Part shown: piece by piece, positions 30,628 to 40,974 of the stretch | Layout: every line of letters begins with the position of its first letter | Numbering within the stretch: position 1 is the first letter of the stretch | NCBI RefSeq assembly: GCF_000715075.1 | Contig: NC_134097.1 | Coordinates: 64,699,190-64,763,189 of the forward strand | DNA: 64,000 nucleotides | Reading direction: 5' to 3' | Origin: Nicotiana tabacum | Taxonomy: Eukaryota > Streptophyta > Magnoliopsida > Solanales > Solanaceae | Notes under the pieces: model-generated | Told to the model about the DNA's origin: nothing | Seen by the model: only the letters and a program-made list of their open reading frames with translations | The model's database searches: none | Made by a program: the position numbers and the translations under genes

Positions 30628-32789
30628 ATGATTAATTTGATTAAAGCAAAGGAAAAGCAGATGGAAGCTGCTGCAAATGCAGACAAACCACCAGTTAAGG
30701 AGCAAACTGCAACACATTTACGTCTTCAAAGAGGTGTGTTCTTTTTTAGAACTGATTTCGCGATCAAGTGTATAAGTTTAAGGAGAAGTTCATACACAGA
30801 TGCTCCAATCTCCGATATATTATGCTGTTATTTTCCGTGTGTTGGAATTCCAGTATAATATACTGGAAGTTCATACACATGTGCTACAATTTCCAGTATA
30901 TTATGCTGGAACTTTCTGTGTGCTGGAGTTGCAGCATAATATGTTGGACGTTCATACACAGGTGCTCCATTCTCCAATATATTATGCTCGAACTTTCTGT
31001 GTGCTGGAGTTCCAGCATAATATACTGGAAATTCATATACAGGTGCACCAATCTCCAGGATATAATGTTGGAACTTTCCGTATTACGGCAAAATATTGAC
31101 TATTTTTTAATGAATTTGCAAACGCTGATTATTTTTCAATTATCAGTCCGAACACTGGCTAGCTCGTGCTATTTCACGATACTATGCTATATGAATTGCG
31201 GATGTCATGACGTCATAATTTTCACTTTTTTTTGGGTGGAATATGAGATTTATTCATTAATAGGCAGGCAAAACAGAGTGCATGGAGTTCCCATTGGGAG
31301 CAAACGTTTTTTTTTTTTTTTTTTGGGTAGGAAAAGATGCTTGTATTAATTGAACTAAGTGACATTACAGGAAGCGGTGGAACTTGATGGTTCCCCAATA
31401 CAAAAAGATGTTACAACAGGCAGACAAGGTTGTCCCAGAGTAGTACTAGTAGTTGATGCTGAATTTAAATCAAAAAAATTTTGCTGCTGGCCATATGAGT
31501 TGAATGGAGTCGCAACTGTGTAGTGCCCATACGGTCATGCGTTAGATCATCCTGCAAAAAGAGATGAGGAAACGTACTCGTACTAGTACTAGCACCAGTA
31601 CAATCAAAAGAACTAGTAGTAGAGTTTTCAAGCATCGCTAAATTATTTAAAATAATGACATTAGTAGTACCCGGGGCAGTTTTATAAGATATATTATGGG
31701 GCATATGAATTCATGATTTTTTGCGAAATTATGTGTTTTATATATGTATTTTTTTAGAATTTATCTAATATTATCCGTTGATACCTATGCTTCAAAAAGA
31801 TGCGAATGATACACATAATTAAATATTGAGTTATTTACCTTAAAAAAACATGGATCGATTCCCAATTACCTAGTCATAATTTCGTCCAATTGTACTTCTT
31901 TTTGTACTCTATTTTTCTTTTCCAAAGCTAATTCTTTTATATAAGTTCTGTTGTTTCCGCACCAATGAATTGAGATATGATTACAATATTTTGTATATAT
32001 TTTCTTGTAGATATTAGTGAGCTAAATCTACCCCCAACATGTACCATAGAATTTCCAAACGGAAAAGATGACCTCATGTACTTTGAAGTCTCCATTATCC
32101 CTGATGAAGGATATTATATGTAAGTAATTTCTGTACAACTGCTCCCCTCAGTTTCGCGGCAAAAGAAAAGGAAGGGAAAGTAAATTTTCCTATCAATTCA
32201 TCCCTTTCTGCTTTGGTGGTATTCATTTGGTGAATTGGTAGATTATTTCCGTTTTTTTTTTTTTTTTGCTCTGTATTTAGGGGTGGGACATTTCCATTCT
32301 CTTTCCAAATTCCTCCGCTCTATCCTCATGACGCTCCAAAGGTTAAGTGCAAGATCAAGGTGGGTAATGGTTTACATAGTTTAATCATATCTATAATTGT
32401 GTCGGAGACTCTTACTATTGATTATGATTATCACTGGTGATTTTGTTTTTGCAGGTCTACCACCCGAATATTGACGTGGAAGGAAATGTGTGTCTGAACA
32501 TTCTTCGAGAGGACTGGAAACCTGTGCTTAATATCAACGCAATAATCTATGGCTTATATCATTTGTTCACGGTATTTTGACAAAATTTCTGGTGTAAAGA
32601 TATTAATTTTAGAAGTATGTGTGTAACTACAAGTTGCAACCAATTCTGCAGGAACCAAATCCAGATGATCCCCTAAATCATGAAGCAGCTGAGCAGCTGA
32701 GAGACACACCAGGGGATTTCGAGTACGACGTTAGGACGACAATGGAAGGAGGAGGTAAAGGCAACATATACTATGATCGCTGCATATAG
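30628..32789 (+). CDS. RCE1: NEDD8/RUB-conjugating enzyme E2, UBC12/RCE1 type
   Basis: Five exons: 30628-30733, 32011-32119, 32281-32359, 32455-32571, 32652-32789. All introns are GT-AG, and the joined frame of 549 nt gives 182 residues, the usual length. The enzyme accepts NEDD8/RUB from its E1 and passes it to cullins, activating CRL ubiquitin ligases. Visible features: the UBC12-specific N-terminal tail ([11 protein letters not shown]) that docks the E1; [11 protein letters not shown]; the His-Pro-Asn motif at 101-103; catalytic Cys111 in [22 protein letters not shown]; and [13 protein letters not shown]. The C-terminus (YYDRCI) keeps the family pattern. No stop or frameshift is present. 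Several substitutions suggest a diverged paralogue. It is the only host gene in the window and sits between retrotransposons. Confidence 0.92.
30734..32010 (+). other. Intron 1 of the UBC12-type gene
   Basis: The 1,277-bp intron runs from GTGTGTTC to TTCTTGTAG and splits a codon after its first base (G/AT, Asp36). It is far longer than the other three introns (161, 95 and 80 bp). It contains the 81-bp tandem array at 30786-31085 and an 18-T run at 31307-31324. Sequence after the T run (31325-31690) resembles an inserted reverse-strand retrocopy or LINE tail, but I could not assign it. Confidence 0.85.
30786..31085 (+). repeat. 81-bp tandem repeat in intron 1, about 3.7 copies
   Basis: Units start at 30786, 30867, 30948 and 31029, exactly 81 bp apart. 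Each carries two palindrome-like cores of opposite sense, TCCAGTATATTATGCTGGA and TTCCAGCATAATATACTGG, so each unit can fold into a hairpin. The 193- and 99-residue open frames over it are translations of the repeat, not genes. Confidence 0.9.
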
Positions 32790-32965
32790 GAATATGCAGT
32801 TGAATGTTGTTTGCTGATGCTACAAACGGGAAGCTCACAAAGCAGGACACCAAGCCACTTTTTTGTTCTTTTGTTATTTCAAGTTTGTACTTGAAATTTG
32901 TTAGGGTAGTTCATGTAAGAGACTGAAATTGTAGACCCCTGCATGCATGAATTTGTTTCCAATTT

Positions 32966-33303
32966 TGTCACAACTCAAAAATTCCAACATGTCGTGATGG
33001 TGCCTAACACACTTGCTAGGCAGGCCGACAATCACGTAACAACTAAACATTTGAATAAAACATGTTTTAATAAACTCAATAACGGAAAATCTCACAAATA
33101 TCTGATAAAAGTAACTAAAACTCTACTACAACCATCACAAAATCTGGTGTCAACGAGTACATGAGCACTATTAAATATCAACATAAACCAAAATTCTAGT
33201 ACTATTGTCTGAATAATAGAACAGTACTGAAGAAAATAACAGGAAAAAGAGTCGAGGTCTACGGACGTCATAGCAGCTACCTTGAAGTCTCCAAACTAGC
33301 AAC
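32966..33303 (-). repeat. Chromovirus-type LTR fragment (outermost layer)
   Basis: It begins TGTCACAACTCAAAAATTCC and continues with GATGGTGCCTAACAC and TGCTAGGCAGGCC, the inner-end signature of Tekay/Del LTRs in reverse orientation, as also seen at 33304. It is cut at 33303 by the next element. It starts 177 bp after the UBC12-type stop codon, within or just past the 3' untranslated region. Its remainder should lie beyond the window. Confidence 0.65.
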
Positions 33304-36162
33304 TGTCACGACCCGAATTTTCTACCTTCGGGACCGTGATGACTCCTAATATTGAACTCGCTAGGCAAGCCAACGTCATAGTTTATTACACATTTTTCCT
33401 TTATCTTTCAGGTATATATAACTTAACAAGATGAAGCAACAGAAATAAATGTGGAAGAAACAATTTAAAAGTTTAACTTAAACATTAACTAAATCCGAAA
33501 TAACATCTACCCAAAACTGGAGTCACAACTCACGAACTGTCTATGATTACTACAAGTAATTGTCTGAAGAAAATATGCGTCTGTTTCGAAGGAAAAGTAA
33601 AAACAGAATACAATAAAGGTAGAAGGGGACGTCAGAGCCTGCGGACGCCTGCAGGTCTACCTTGGGTCTCCTGAACTGAAGGCAGCACCCTTGAACTTTG
33701 ATCAACTACTAGCTTCGAAATCCGCACAGGAAGTGCAGAGTGAAGTATCAGTACAACTGACCCTATGTACTAGTAAGTGCCGAGCTTAACCTAGACGAAG
33801 TAGTGACGAGGCTACGGGGGGCATACAACATATACATCCTGCAACAGTTCATACGAAACGAAAAAGAAATACAAAATTTACATGAACAATAACTGACGTT
33901 AAATAAATCCGGAATCCAACTATACTACTACTACTTTTAAGCTATAACCGATCCTTAGGGGGATTTTCAATATCTCAGTAATAGACTTTCAACAGAAATA
34001 CATGCTAAAAAACATAACAGATGCGGCGTGCATCCCGATCCCACCATATAAACTACATCAGTATCAATAATCCAACAATAACAGTGTCAATATTCAACGA
34101 TAACAGTATCAACATTCTCCCTTATTCCTCCTTGTTGCGGCGCGCAACCCGATCCCACCTGTCCTTCCTTATTACTCCTTGTTGCGGCGTGCAACCCAAT
34201 CCCACCAGACAATCACTTTCCTCAATTATTCCTCCTGTTGCGGCGTGCAACCCAATCCCAACATATGTATATATCAACACCAATCACAAAGAGAAAATAC
34301 CAAGAATTTCACAAGTTAACCCAATTTCCACATTTCTACACTTCGACTCATATAATGGGTTATCATTACGATAACGAACTTCACCCATGAGGGCTAAACA
34401 ACAAGACCAACCCAAGTGCTCCATAAAGCACCAACAACTCAATACAAGCTAACAATATAACTAAACGGAACCATGAAACAATTAGATACTCCAAGTACGA
34501 GGGCAACAGTTAATATAAAGCAATTAGACATAGCGATATTTATGGCAAATAGCAATTGAAGGATAGAAACAGTTTAAGCAGGTAGCAATTAAGACAAGGA
34601 ATGATATAATAGGAAACGAGGAAGGGAAACAGCTAAACACGGTGATTTTGGTAGCGCATAGGTACTCGTCACCACACCTATACGCCACACACATGAAAAT
34701 TCACATAGCAAATAAGTCGGGGACTCATATTCCCTCAAGTCAAGGTTAGACCAAACACTTATCTCAAGCCAACGGGTAATTCAACACTCAACCACTATTT
34801 TACCTCTCGATTTCACCACCAATTCACTCGTATCTAGCCATAATTAATTCAATAACATCAATAAATGCTAAATAAACCAATTCTAATACAAGAATATGAA
34901 TTCCCAAATGTTTTTCCTAAAAAGTTAAAAATCGACCCCGGGCACGCTCAGTGCAAACACGAAATTTGGACCAAAACCCGATTATTCATTCACTCTCGAG
35001 CCCGGATATACAATTAGTTTTGGACTCCGGCCTCAATTTGAGGTCTAAATCCCCAAATTATAATATTCTTAGGTTCTACCCTAAATTCCCAACTCTACCA
35101 TAAAAACCTTAGATTCTAGGATGAAATCTTGTAAAAAGAAGTTAAGTAGTGAAAGAAATGACTTTAAAATCACTTACTTGTGTTTTGGGGAAGAAAGTGT
35201 GTTTGAAAAATCACCTCTTATGTTTAGGGTTTTGAAAAAATAAATAGCTGAAAAGTCTCGTTTATATATATCCCTCTCAGATCCTCACCGATGACAGCGG
35301 AAAAAGGACCGCGGACCGCGAAATAACTAGCGCGGCCGCGGAAGTTTGGCCTTGCCCACCGCTGACCGTGAAATCCCACTGCGGCAGCGATATCCCTTGC
35401 GCAGCCGCGGTAGTTCCACCACGGTCCGCGGACCCCCAGTTTCAGAGACCTGCAACTTTTCAGGTCCCAGTATTTTCTAAGTCTCAATACACTCCGTAAC
35501 CTATCCAAAACTCACCCGAGCCCCCGGGGGTATAAATCAAACATGCATACAAGTCTAAAAATATCTTAAAGACTTGCTCGTGCGATCAAATCGCCAAAAT
35601 AACGTTAACAACAATGGATTTTACACCAAAACCCATGAAATTCATATGATAGCTCAAACTTTCCATTTTCTCAACCAAGGGCCCGATTTATATCAAATCT
35701 TTTCAGATTCTTACCAAATTCCACAGATTTAACTTAATTATTATTTTAAACCTGTATCGGGCTCCAAAACCAAAATACGAGCCCGATACCATCAATAATA
35801 CGCATCATTTCATTTCAAAAAGCCCTTATATTTTCCAGCAAATAATTTTCTTTAAAAATTGTTTTCTCGGGCTAGGGACCTCGGAATTCGATTTCGGGCA
35901 TACGCCCAAGTCCCATATTTTACTATGAACCCTACGGGACCGTCCGATCATGGGTTCAGGTCCGTTTACCAAATATTTTGACCAAAGTCAATTTTATCAA
36001 ATTTTATAGGCCAAATTCATTATTTTCTAAAAATTCACATAACAGCTTTCCAGAAACGCGCCCGGACTGCGCATGAAAATCGAGGTGAAATAAAAAGAGG
36101 TTTTTAAGGCCTCGGAGCACAGTTTTAACTTCTAAAACAAGAGATGACCTTTAGGATCATCA
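33304..36162 (-). repeat. 3' LTR of the minus-strand chromovirus (2,859 bp)
   Basis: The plus strand begins TGTCACGACCCGAA and ends GGATCATCA, next to the pyrimidine-rich complement of the polypurine tract. It is collinear with 39223-40974 for about 1.75 kb. It contains a CpG-rich repeat word GTTGCGGCGTGCAACCC (three copies at about 34130-34260 plus a variant near 34021), against two copies plus a variant in the other LTR. Confidence 0.88.
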
Positions 36163-36177
36163 TATTCTCCACCTCTA
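36163..36177 (-). promoter_or_regulatory. Polypurine tract
   Basis: The minus strand reads TAGAGGTGGAGAATA immediately before the LTR start TGATGATCC. Confidence 0.75.
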
Positions 36178-37660
36178 AAATAATCATTCGTCCTCGAACG
36201 GACATAGAAAAGTACCTGAGTCGGTGAAAAGATGAGGATAACGGCTCTGCATATCGGATTCGGACTCCCATGTTGCTGCCTCAATAGGCTGACCTCTCCA
36301 CTACACCCGAACTGAAGGGAAATTCTTCGATCTCAACTGACGAGCCTGCCGGTCTAGAATGGCTACCGACTCCTCCTCATAGGTCAAGTCCTTGTCCAAC
36401 TGGATAGTGCTGAAGTCAAACATGTGGGATGGATCGTTGTGATACTTCCGAAACATGGACATGAAACACTAGGTGCAGAGTTGATAAGCTCGGCAGCAAC
36501 GCAAGTTTGTAAGCCACCTCTCCCACTCGATTAAGAATCTTAAAAGGACCGATAAATCTAGGGCTTAGCTTGCCCGTCTTCCCAAATCTCATCACGCCCT
36601 TCATGGGTGACACCCGAAGCAATACCAACTCCCCGACCATGAATGCCACATCACGAACCTTGCGGTCGACATAACTCTTTTGCCTTGACAGAGCTGTATG
36701 AAGCCTATCCTGAATGATCTTAACCTTATCCAAGGCATCCTGTACTAGATCTGTACCCAAAAGTCAAGACTCTCCCGGCTCAAACCATCCGAGCGGCGAC
36801 CGACACCACCTACCATACAATGACTCATAGGGAGACATCTAAATGCTCAACTGGTAGCTATTGTTATAGGCAAACTCTACTAATAGCAAGAACTGATCCC
36901 ACGAACTTCCAAAGTCAATAACACATGCTCGGAGCATATCCTCCGAAATCTGAATAGTACGTTCGGATTGTACGTCCGTTTGAGGATGAAACGTTGTGCT
37001 CAACTCGACCCGTGTACCCAACTCACACTGAACCGTTCTCCAAAAATGCGAGGTAAACTGCGTACCTCTGTTGGAAATGATAGACACGGCATACCATGAA
37101 GACAAACAATCTCCCGAATATAGATCTCAGCTAACCTCTCTGAAGAATAGGAGACTGCCACAGGAATGAAATGCGCTGACTTTGTCAGCCTATCAACAAT
37201 AACCCATACCGCATCGAACTTCCTCTAAGTCCGTGGGAGTCCAACAACGAAGTACATAGTGATACGCTCCCACTTCCACTCAGGAATTTCAATCTTTTAA
37301 AGCAACCCACCAGGTCTCTAATGCTCGCACTTTACTTGCTGACAATTCAAACACTGAGCTACATACGCAATAATATCCTTCTTCATCCTCCTCCACCAAT
37401 AATGCTGCCGCAAGTTGTCATACATCTTAGCGGCACCTGGATGAATGGAATACCGGAAACTATGGGCCTCCTCTAGAATCAACTCACGAAGTCTATCCAC
37501 ATTAGGCACACAAATACGACCCTGCATCCTCAAAACTCCATCATCTCCAACTGTGACCTGCTTGGCACCACCGTGCCGCACTGTGTCCCTAAGGACAAGA
37601 AAATGAGGGTCATCATATTGCCGATCTCTGATACGCTCAAATAATGAATACCGAGTGACT
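36178..37660 (-). pseudogene. Chromovirus integrase and chromodomain (decayed)
   Basis: From the right: the region after RNase H and the integrase H2C2 domain (37660-37318: RLRELILEEAHSFRYSIHPG, LRQHYWWRRMKKDI, QCLNCQQVKCEH); part of the catalytic core (37105-36839: TFHPQTDVQSERTIQI, LVEFAYNNSYQ); the integrase C-terminus (36760-36416); and a chromodomain-like tail (about 36400-36220, WRGQPIEAATWESES). Stops and frameshifts occur between the open segments. Confidence 0.85.
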
Positions 37661-39026
37661 GAGCACCCACTAGTCTCGGACAAGCCTTCCGGATATAACC
37701 AATACACCACACTCAAAACATCCACCTGAATGCTGCAGCTGAGGAAACTGACACTGACCCTGGCGGGCCGACTGACCATGATAATAGCTCTGAAGAGGAG
37801 GTGCTCTGATAGGAGCTGGTTGTCTTGAAGGAGGGACGTAAGAACCACGCCCCCCCCCCCAATCCCCTCCCGCCCAAAGCTCCATGAGATGCCTGAAGTG
37901 CTGACTGAAATAGCCTGGGAGGATGGAACCTACCAAAAGAATCCTTGCCTCCAGACGAGGCACCACTGAACCGACCAGGCCTCTTATCAGACCCCGGACC
38001 ACTCCCCTAAGATAGAACTGCCTTAACTTGTCGGGATACATTGGTCGCATCCCGGAAAGAAATCTCTCTTTCGGTCTCCTTAGCCATCTGTAATCTGATA
38101 GGCAGAGCTAGTCCCTCAATAAACATCGTCACCCTATATCTCTCTCTCTCTCTCTCGGTGGGAGGTATAAGAATATCATGATGGGACAAGTCAATGAATC
38201 TGGTCTCATACTGAGTGACGGTTATAGAACCCTGCTAGAGACGCTCAAACTGCCTCCGATAGTCCTCCCTCTGAGTGATAGGTAGAAACTTCTCCAGAAA
38301 TAGCTGAGAGAACTGATACCAAGTCAAAACAGGTGACCCAGCTGGTCAAGCCAAAAAAAAATCCCTCCACCATTTCTTGGCAGAACATGATAAGCGAAAA
38401 GCAGCGAAGTCGATCCCATTGGTCTCCACTATCCCCATGTTCTGAAGAACATCGTGATAGCTATCCAAATAGTCCTGGGGATCCTCTAAAGATGTACCGC
38501 CATAAATAGTAGTGAAAAGCTTGGTGAACCTGTCCAACCTCCACAAAGCATCAGCAAACATAGCTGCTCCATCACCAGCCTGAACCACAATATCTGGCTG
38601 AACTACCCCTGCTGGCTAAGCTGCTGGAGTCTAAAACTGGGGAGCCATCTGCTCCGGAGTGCTAGTAGTGGGAGTCCGTACCTCTCCCCCAGCCTGAGAG
38701 ATGGTTGGTGCTACAGGAAGTAAGTCTGCCTGGGTGACACTCTCCATAAGGCCCACTAGATGGACTAGAGCATCCTAAAGTACCGATGTGGCGATGAACC
38801 CCTCTGGGACCTGAGCTAGACATGCTGGAACTGTCTGGGCCGGAACCTCATCCTCAAACTCTACCTGAGGCTCCGCCACTGGTGCTACAGCTCGAGCTCT
38901 AGGCTGGGCCCTGCCTCTGCCTCAGCCTCTAGCACGGCCTCGGCCTTATCCTCTACCCCTCGTAGGAGTTTCCACTAGGGGCTTGGGTTGTTGATCAGCT
39001 GATGAACCGATACGTGTTCTCACCAT
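37660..39026 (-). pseudogene. gag: Chromovirus gag with nonsense codons
   Basis: The start is Met 39026 (MVRTRIGSSADQQ). An Arg/Gly-rich N-terminus is followed by the Gag core (38588-38346: WRLDRFTKLFTTIYGG, then DYLDSYHDVLQNM and CSAKKWWRDF; then TQYETRFIDLSHH and FIEGLALPIRLQMAKE). It ends in a zinc-knuckle remnant (CFEC, then IGYIRKACPR after a one-base shift, with Tyr where the family His is expected). At least six stop codons interrupt it. Immediately after the knuckle the sequence jumps to the pre-integrase region. Confidence 0.88.
38138..38158. repeat. CT microsatellite inside gag
   Basis: A short CT run encodes Arg-Glu repeats (TERERERYR) in gag on the minus strand; the repeat probably expanded within the coding region. 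Confidence 0.7.
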
Positions 39027-39205
39027 CTGTGAAAGAGCAGAGTAGAAGTTCAATTAGCATTGAGAAATCAAGTCGCACGACAGGAAAGAATAGATATGAT
39101 GTTTTCCTAAACACTATAGCCTCTGGGGATAAGCACAGACGTCTTCGTACTAATCCCTTAGACTCTACCTAGCTTGTTCGTGAATCGTGAGACCTAAGCA
39201 ACCTA

Positions 39206-39219
39206 GAGCTCTAATACCA
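39206..39219 (-). promoter_or_regulatory. Primer-binding site (iMet tRNA type, one mismatch)
   Basis: The minus strand reads TGGTATTAGAGCTC, the iMet-type site with C to T at the seventh base, 3 bp from the LTR. Confidence 0.85.
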
Positions 39220-39222
39220 ACT

Positions 39223-40974
39223 TGTCAAGACTCGAATTTCCCACCTTCGCGGTCGTGATGGCGCCTAACATTGAACTCGCTAGGCAAGCCAACATCACAG
39301 TTTATTACACCTTTTTCCTTTATCTTTCAGGTATATATAACTTAACAAGATAATTCAACAAAAATAAATGCGGAAGAAATAATTTAAAAGTATAACTTGA
39401 ACATTAACGAAATCCGTAATAACATCTACCCAGAACTGGAGTCACAACTCACAAACTATCTACGATTACTACAAGTAATGGTCTGAAGAAAAATATACAT
39501 CTATTTCGAAGGAAAAGTAAAACAGAATACAATAAAGGTAGAAGGGAACGCCAGGGCTTGTGGACGACTGCAGGTCTACCTTGGCTCTCCTGAATGGAGG
39601 CAACACCCTTGAACTCTGATCAGCCACTAGCTCCGAAATCTGCATAGGAAGCATAGAGTGCATTATTAGTACAACCGACCCCATGTTCTGGTAAGTGTCG
39701 AGCCTAACCTCGATGAAGTAGTGACGAGGCTGCGGTGGGGCATACAACATATACATCCTACAATAGTTCATACGAAATGGAAAGGAAATACAGAATGTAC
39801 ATAAACAATAACTGACGTTAAATAAATCCGGAATCCAACTGTACTACTACTTTTCAGCTATAACTGATCCTTAGAGGGCTTTTCAATATCTTAGTAATAG
39901 ACTTTCAACAGAAATACATGTCGAGAAACATAACTGATGTGGCGTGCATCCGGATCCCACCATATAAACAACATTAGTATCAATAATCCAACAATAACAG
40001 TGTCAATATTCAATGATAATAGTATCAACATTCTCCCTTAATCCTCCTTGTTACGGCGTGCAACCCGATCCCACCAGACAATCACTTTCCTCCCTTATTC
40101 CTCCTGTTGCGGCGTGCAACCCGATCATAACATATGTATATATCAACACCAATCACAAAGAGAAAATACCAAGAATTTCACAAGTTAAATCAATTTCCAC
40201 ATTTCTGCACTTCGATTCGTAAATGGGTTATCATTACGATTACAAACTTCACCCATAAAGGCTAAACAACAAGACCAACCCAAGTGCTCCATAAGGCACC
40301 AACAACTCAATACAAGCTAACAATATAACTAAACGGACAAATGAAACAATTAAATACTCCAAGTACGAGGGCAATAGTTAATATAAAGCAATTAGACATG
40401 GAGACATTCATGGCAAAAAACAATTAAAGCATAGAAACAGTTTAAGCAGGTAGCAATTAAGACAAGGAATGATATAATAGGAAACGGGGAAGGGAAACAA
40501 CTAAATATGGTAATTTTGGTGGCGCATAGGTACTCGTCACCACACCTATACGCTACACACATGAAAATTCACATAGCAAATATGTCGGGGACTCCTATTC
40601 CCTTAAGTCAAGGTTAGACCAAACACTTACCTCAAGCCAACGGGCAATCCAACACTCAACCACCAATTTACCTCTCGATTCCACCACCAACTCACTCGTA
40701 TCTAGCCATAATAATTCAATAACATCAATAAATACTAAATAAACCAATTCTAATGCATGAATATGAATTCCCAAGTGTTTTTCCCAAAAATTGAAAAATC
40801 GACCCCAGGCCCATCGGTCCAAACCCAAAATTCAGACAAAAACCCGATTACCCATTCACCCCGAGCCCGAATATACAATTGATTTTGGACTCCGACCTCA
40901 ATTTGAGGTCTAAATCCCCAAATTTTAATATTCTTAGGTTCTACCCTAAATTTCCAATTCCACCATGAAAACCC
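39223..40974 (-). repeat. 5' LTR of the chromovirus, truncated by Ogre insertion
   Basis: It begins TGTCAAGACTCGAA and parallels 33304 onward until the sequence ACCATGAAAACCC, equivalent to about 35105 in the other LTR, where an Ogre LTR begins at 40975. Its outer 1.1 kb should resume beyond the window. Confidence 0.88.

Larger units (their letters stand above)
33304..40974 (-). mobile_element. Tekay/Del chromovirus, internally deleted, minus strand
   Basis: Left to right on the plus strand: 3' LTR (33304-36162), polypurine tract, chromodomain-like end and integrase (36180-37660), gag (37670-39026), primer site (39206-39219), and 5' LTR (39223-40974, cut by an Ogre element). Gag is fused almost directly to the region downstream of RNase H, so protease, RT and RNase H are missing. 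It could move only with help from a relative. Confidence 0.9.

Noticed and set aside
30768..31349. 193-residue plus-strand ORF next to UBC12-type exon 1
   Set aside because: It is a translation of the 81-bp intronic tandem repeat and lies inside intron 1 of a gene whose downstream exons are certain.
34021..34374. 117-residue ORF with repeated CGVQPNPT-like words
   Set aside because: It is a translation of the repeated GTTGCGGCGTGCAACCC word within an LTR.
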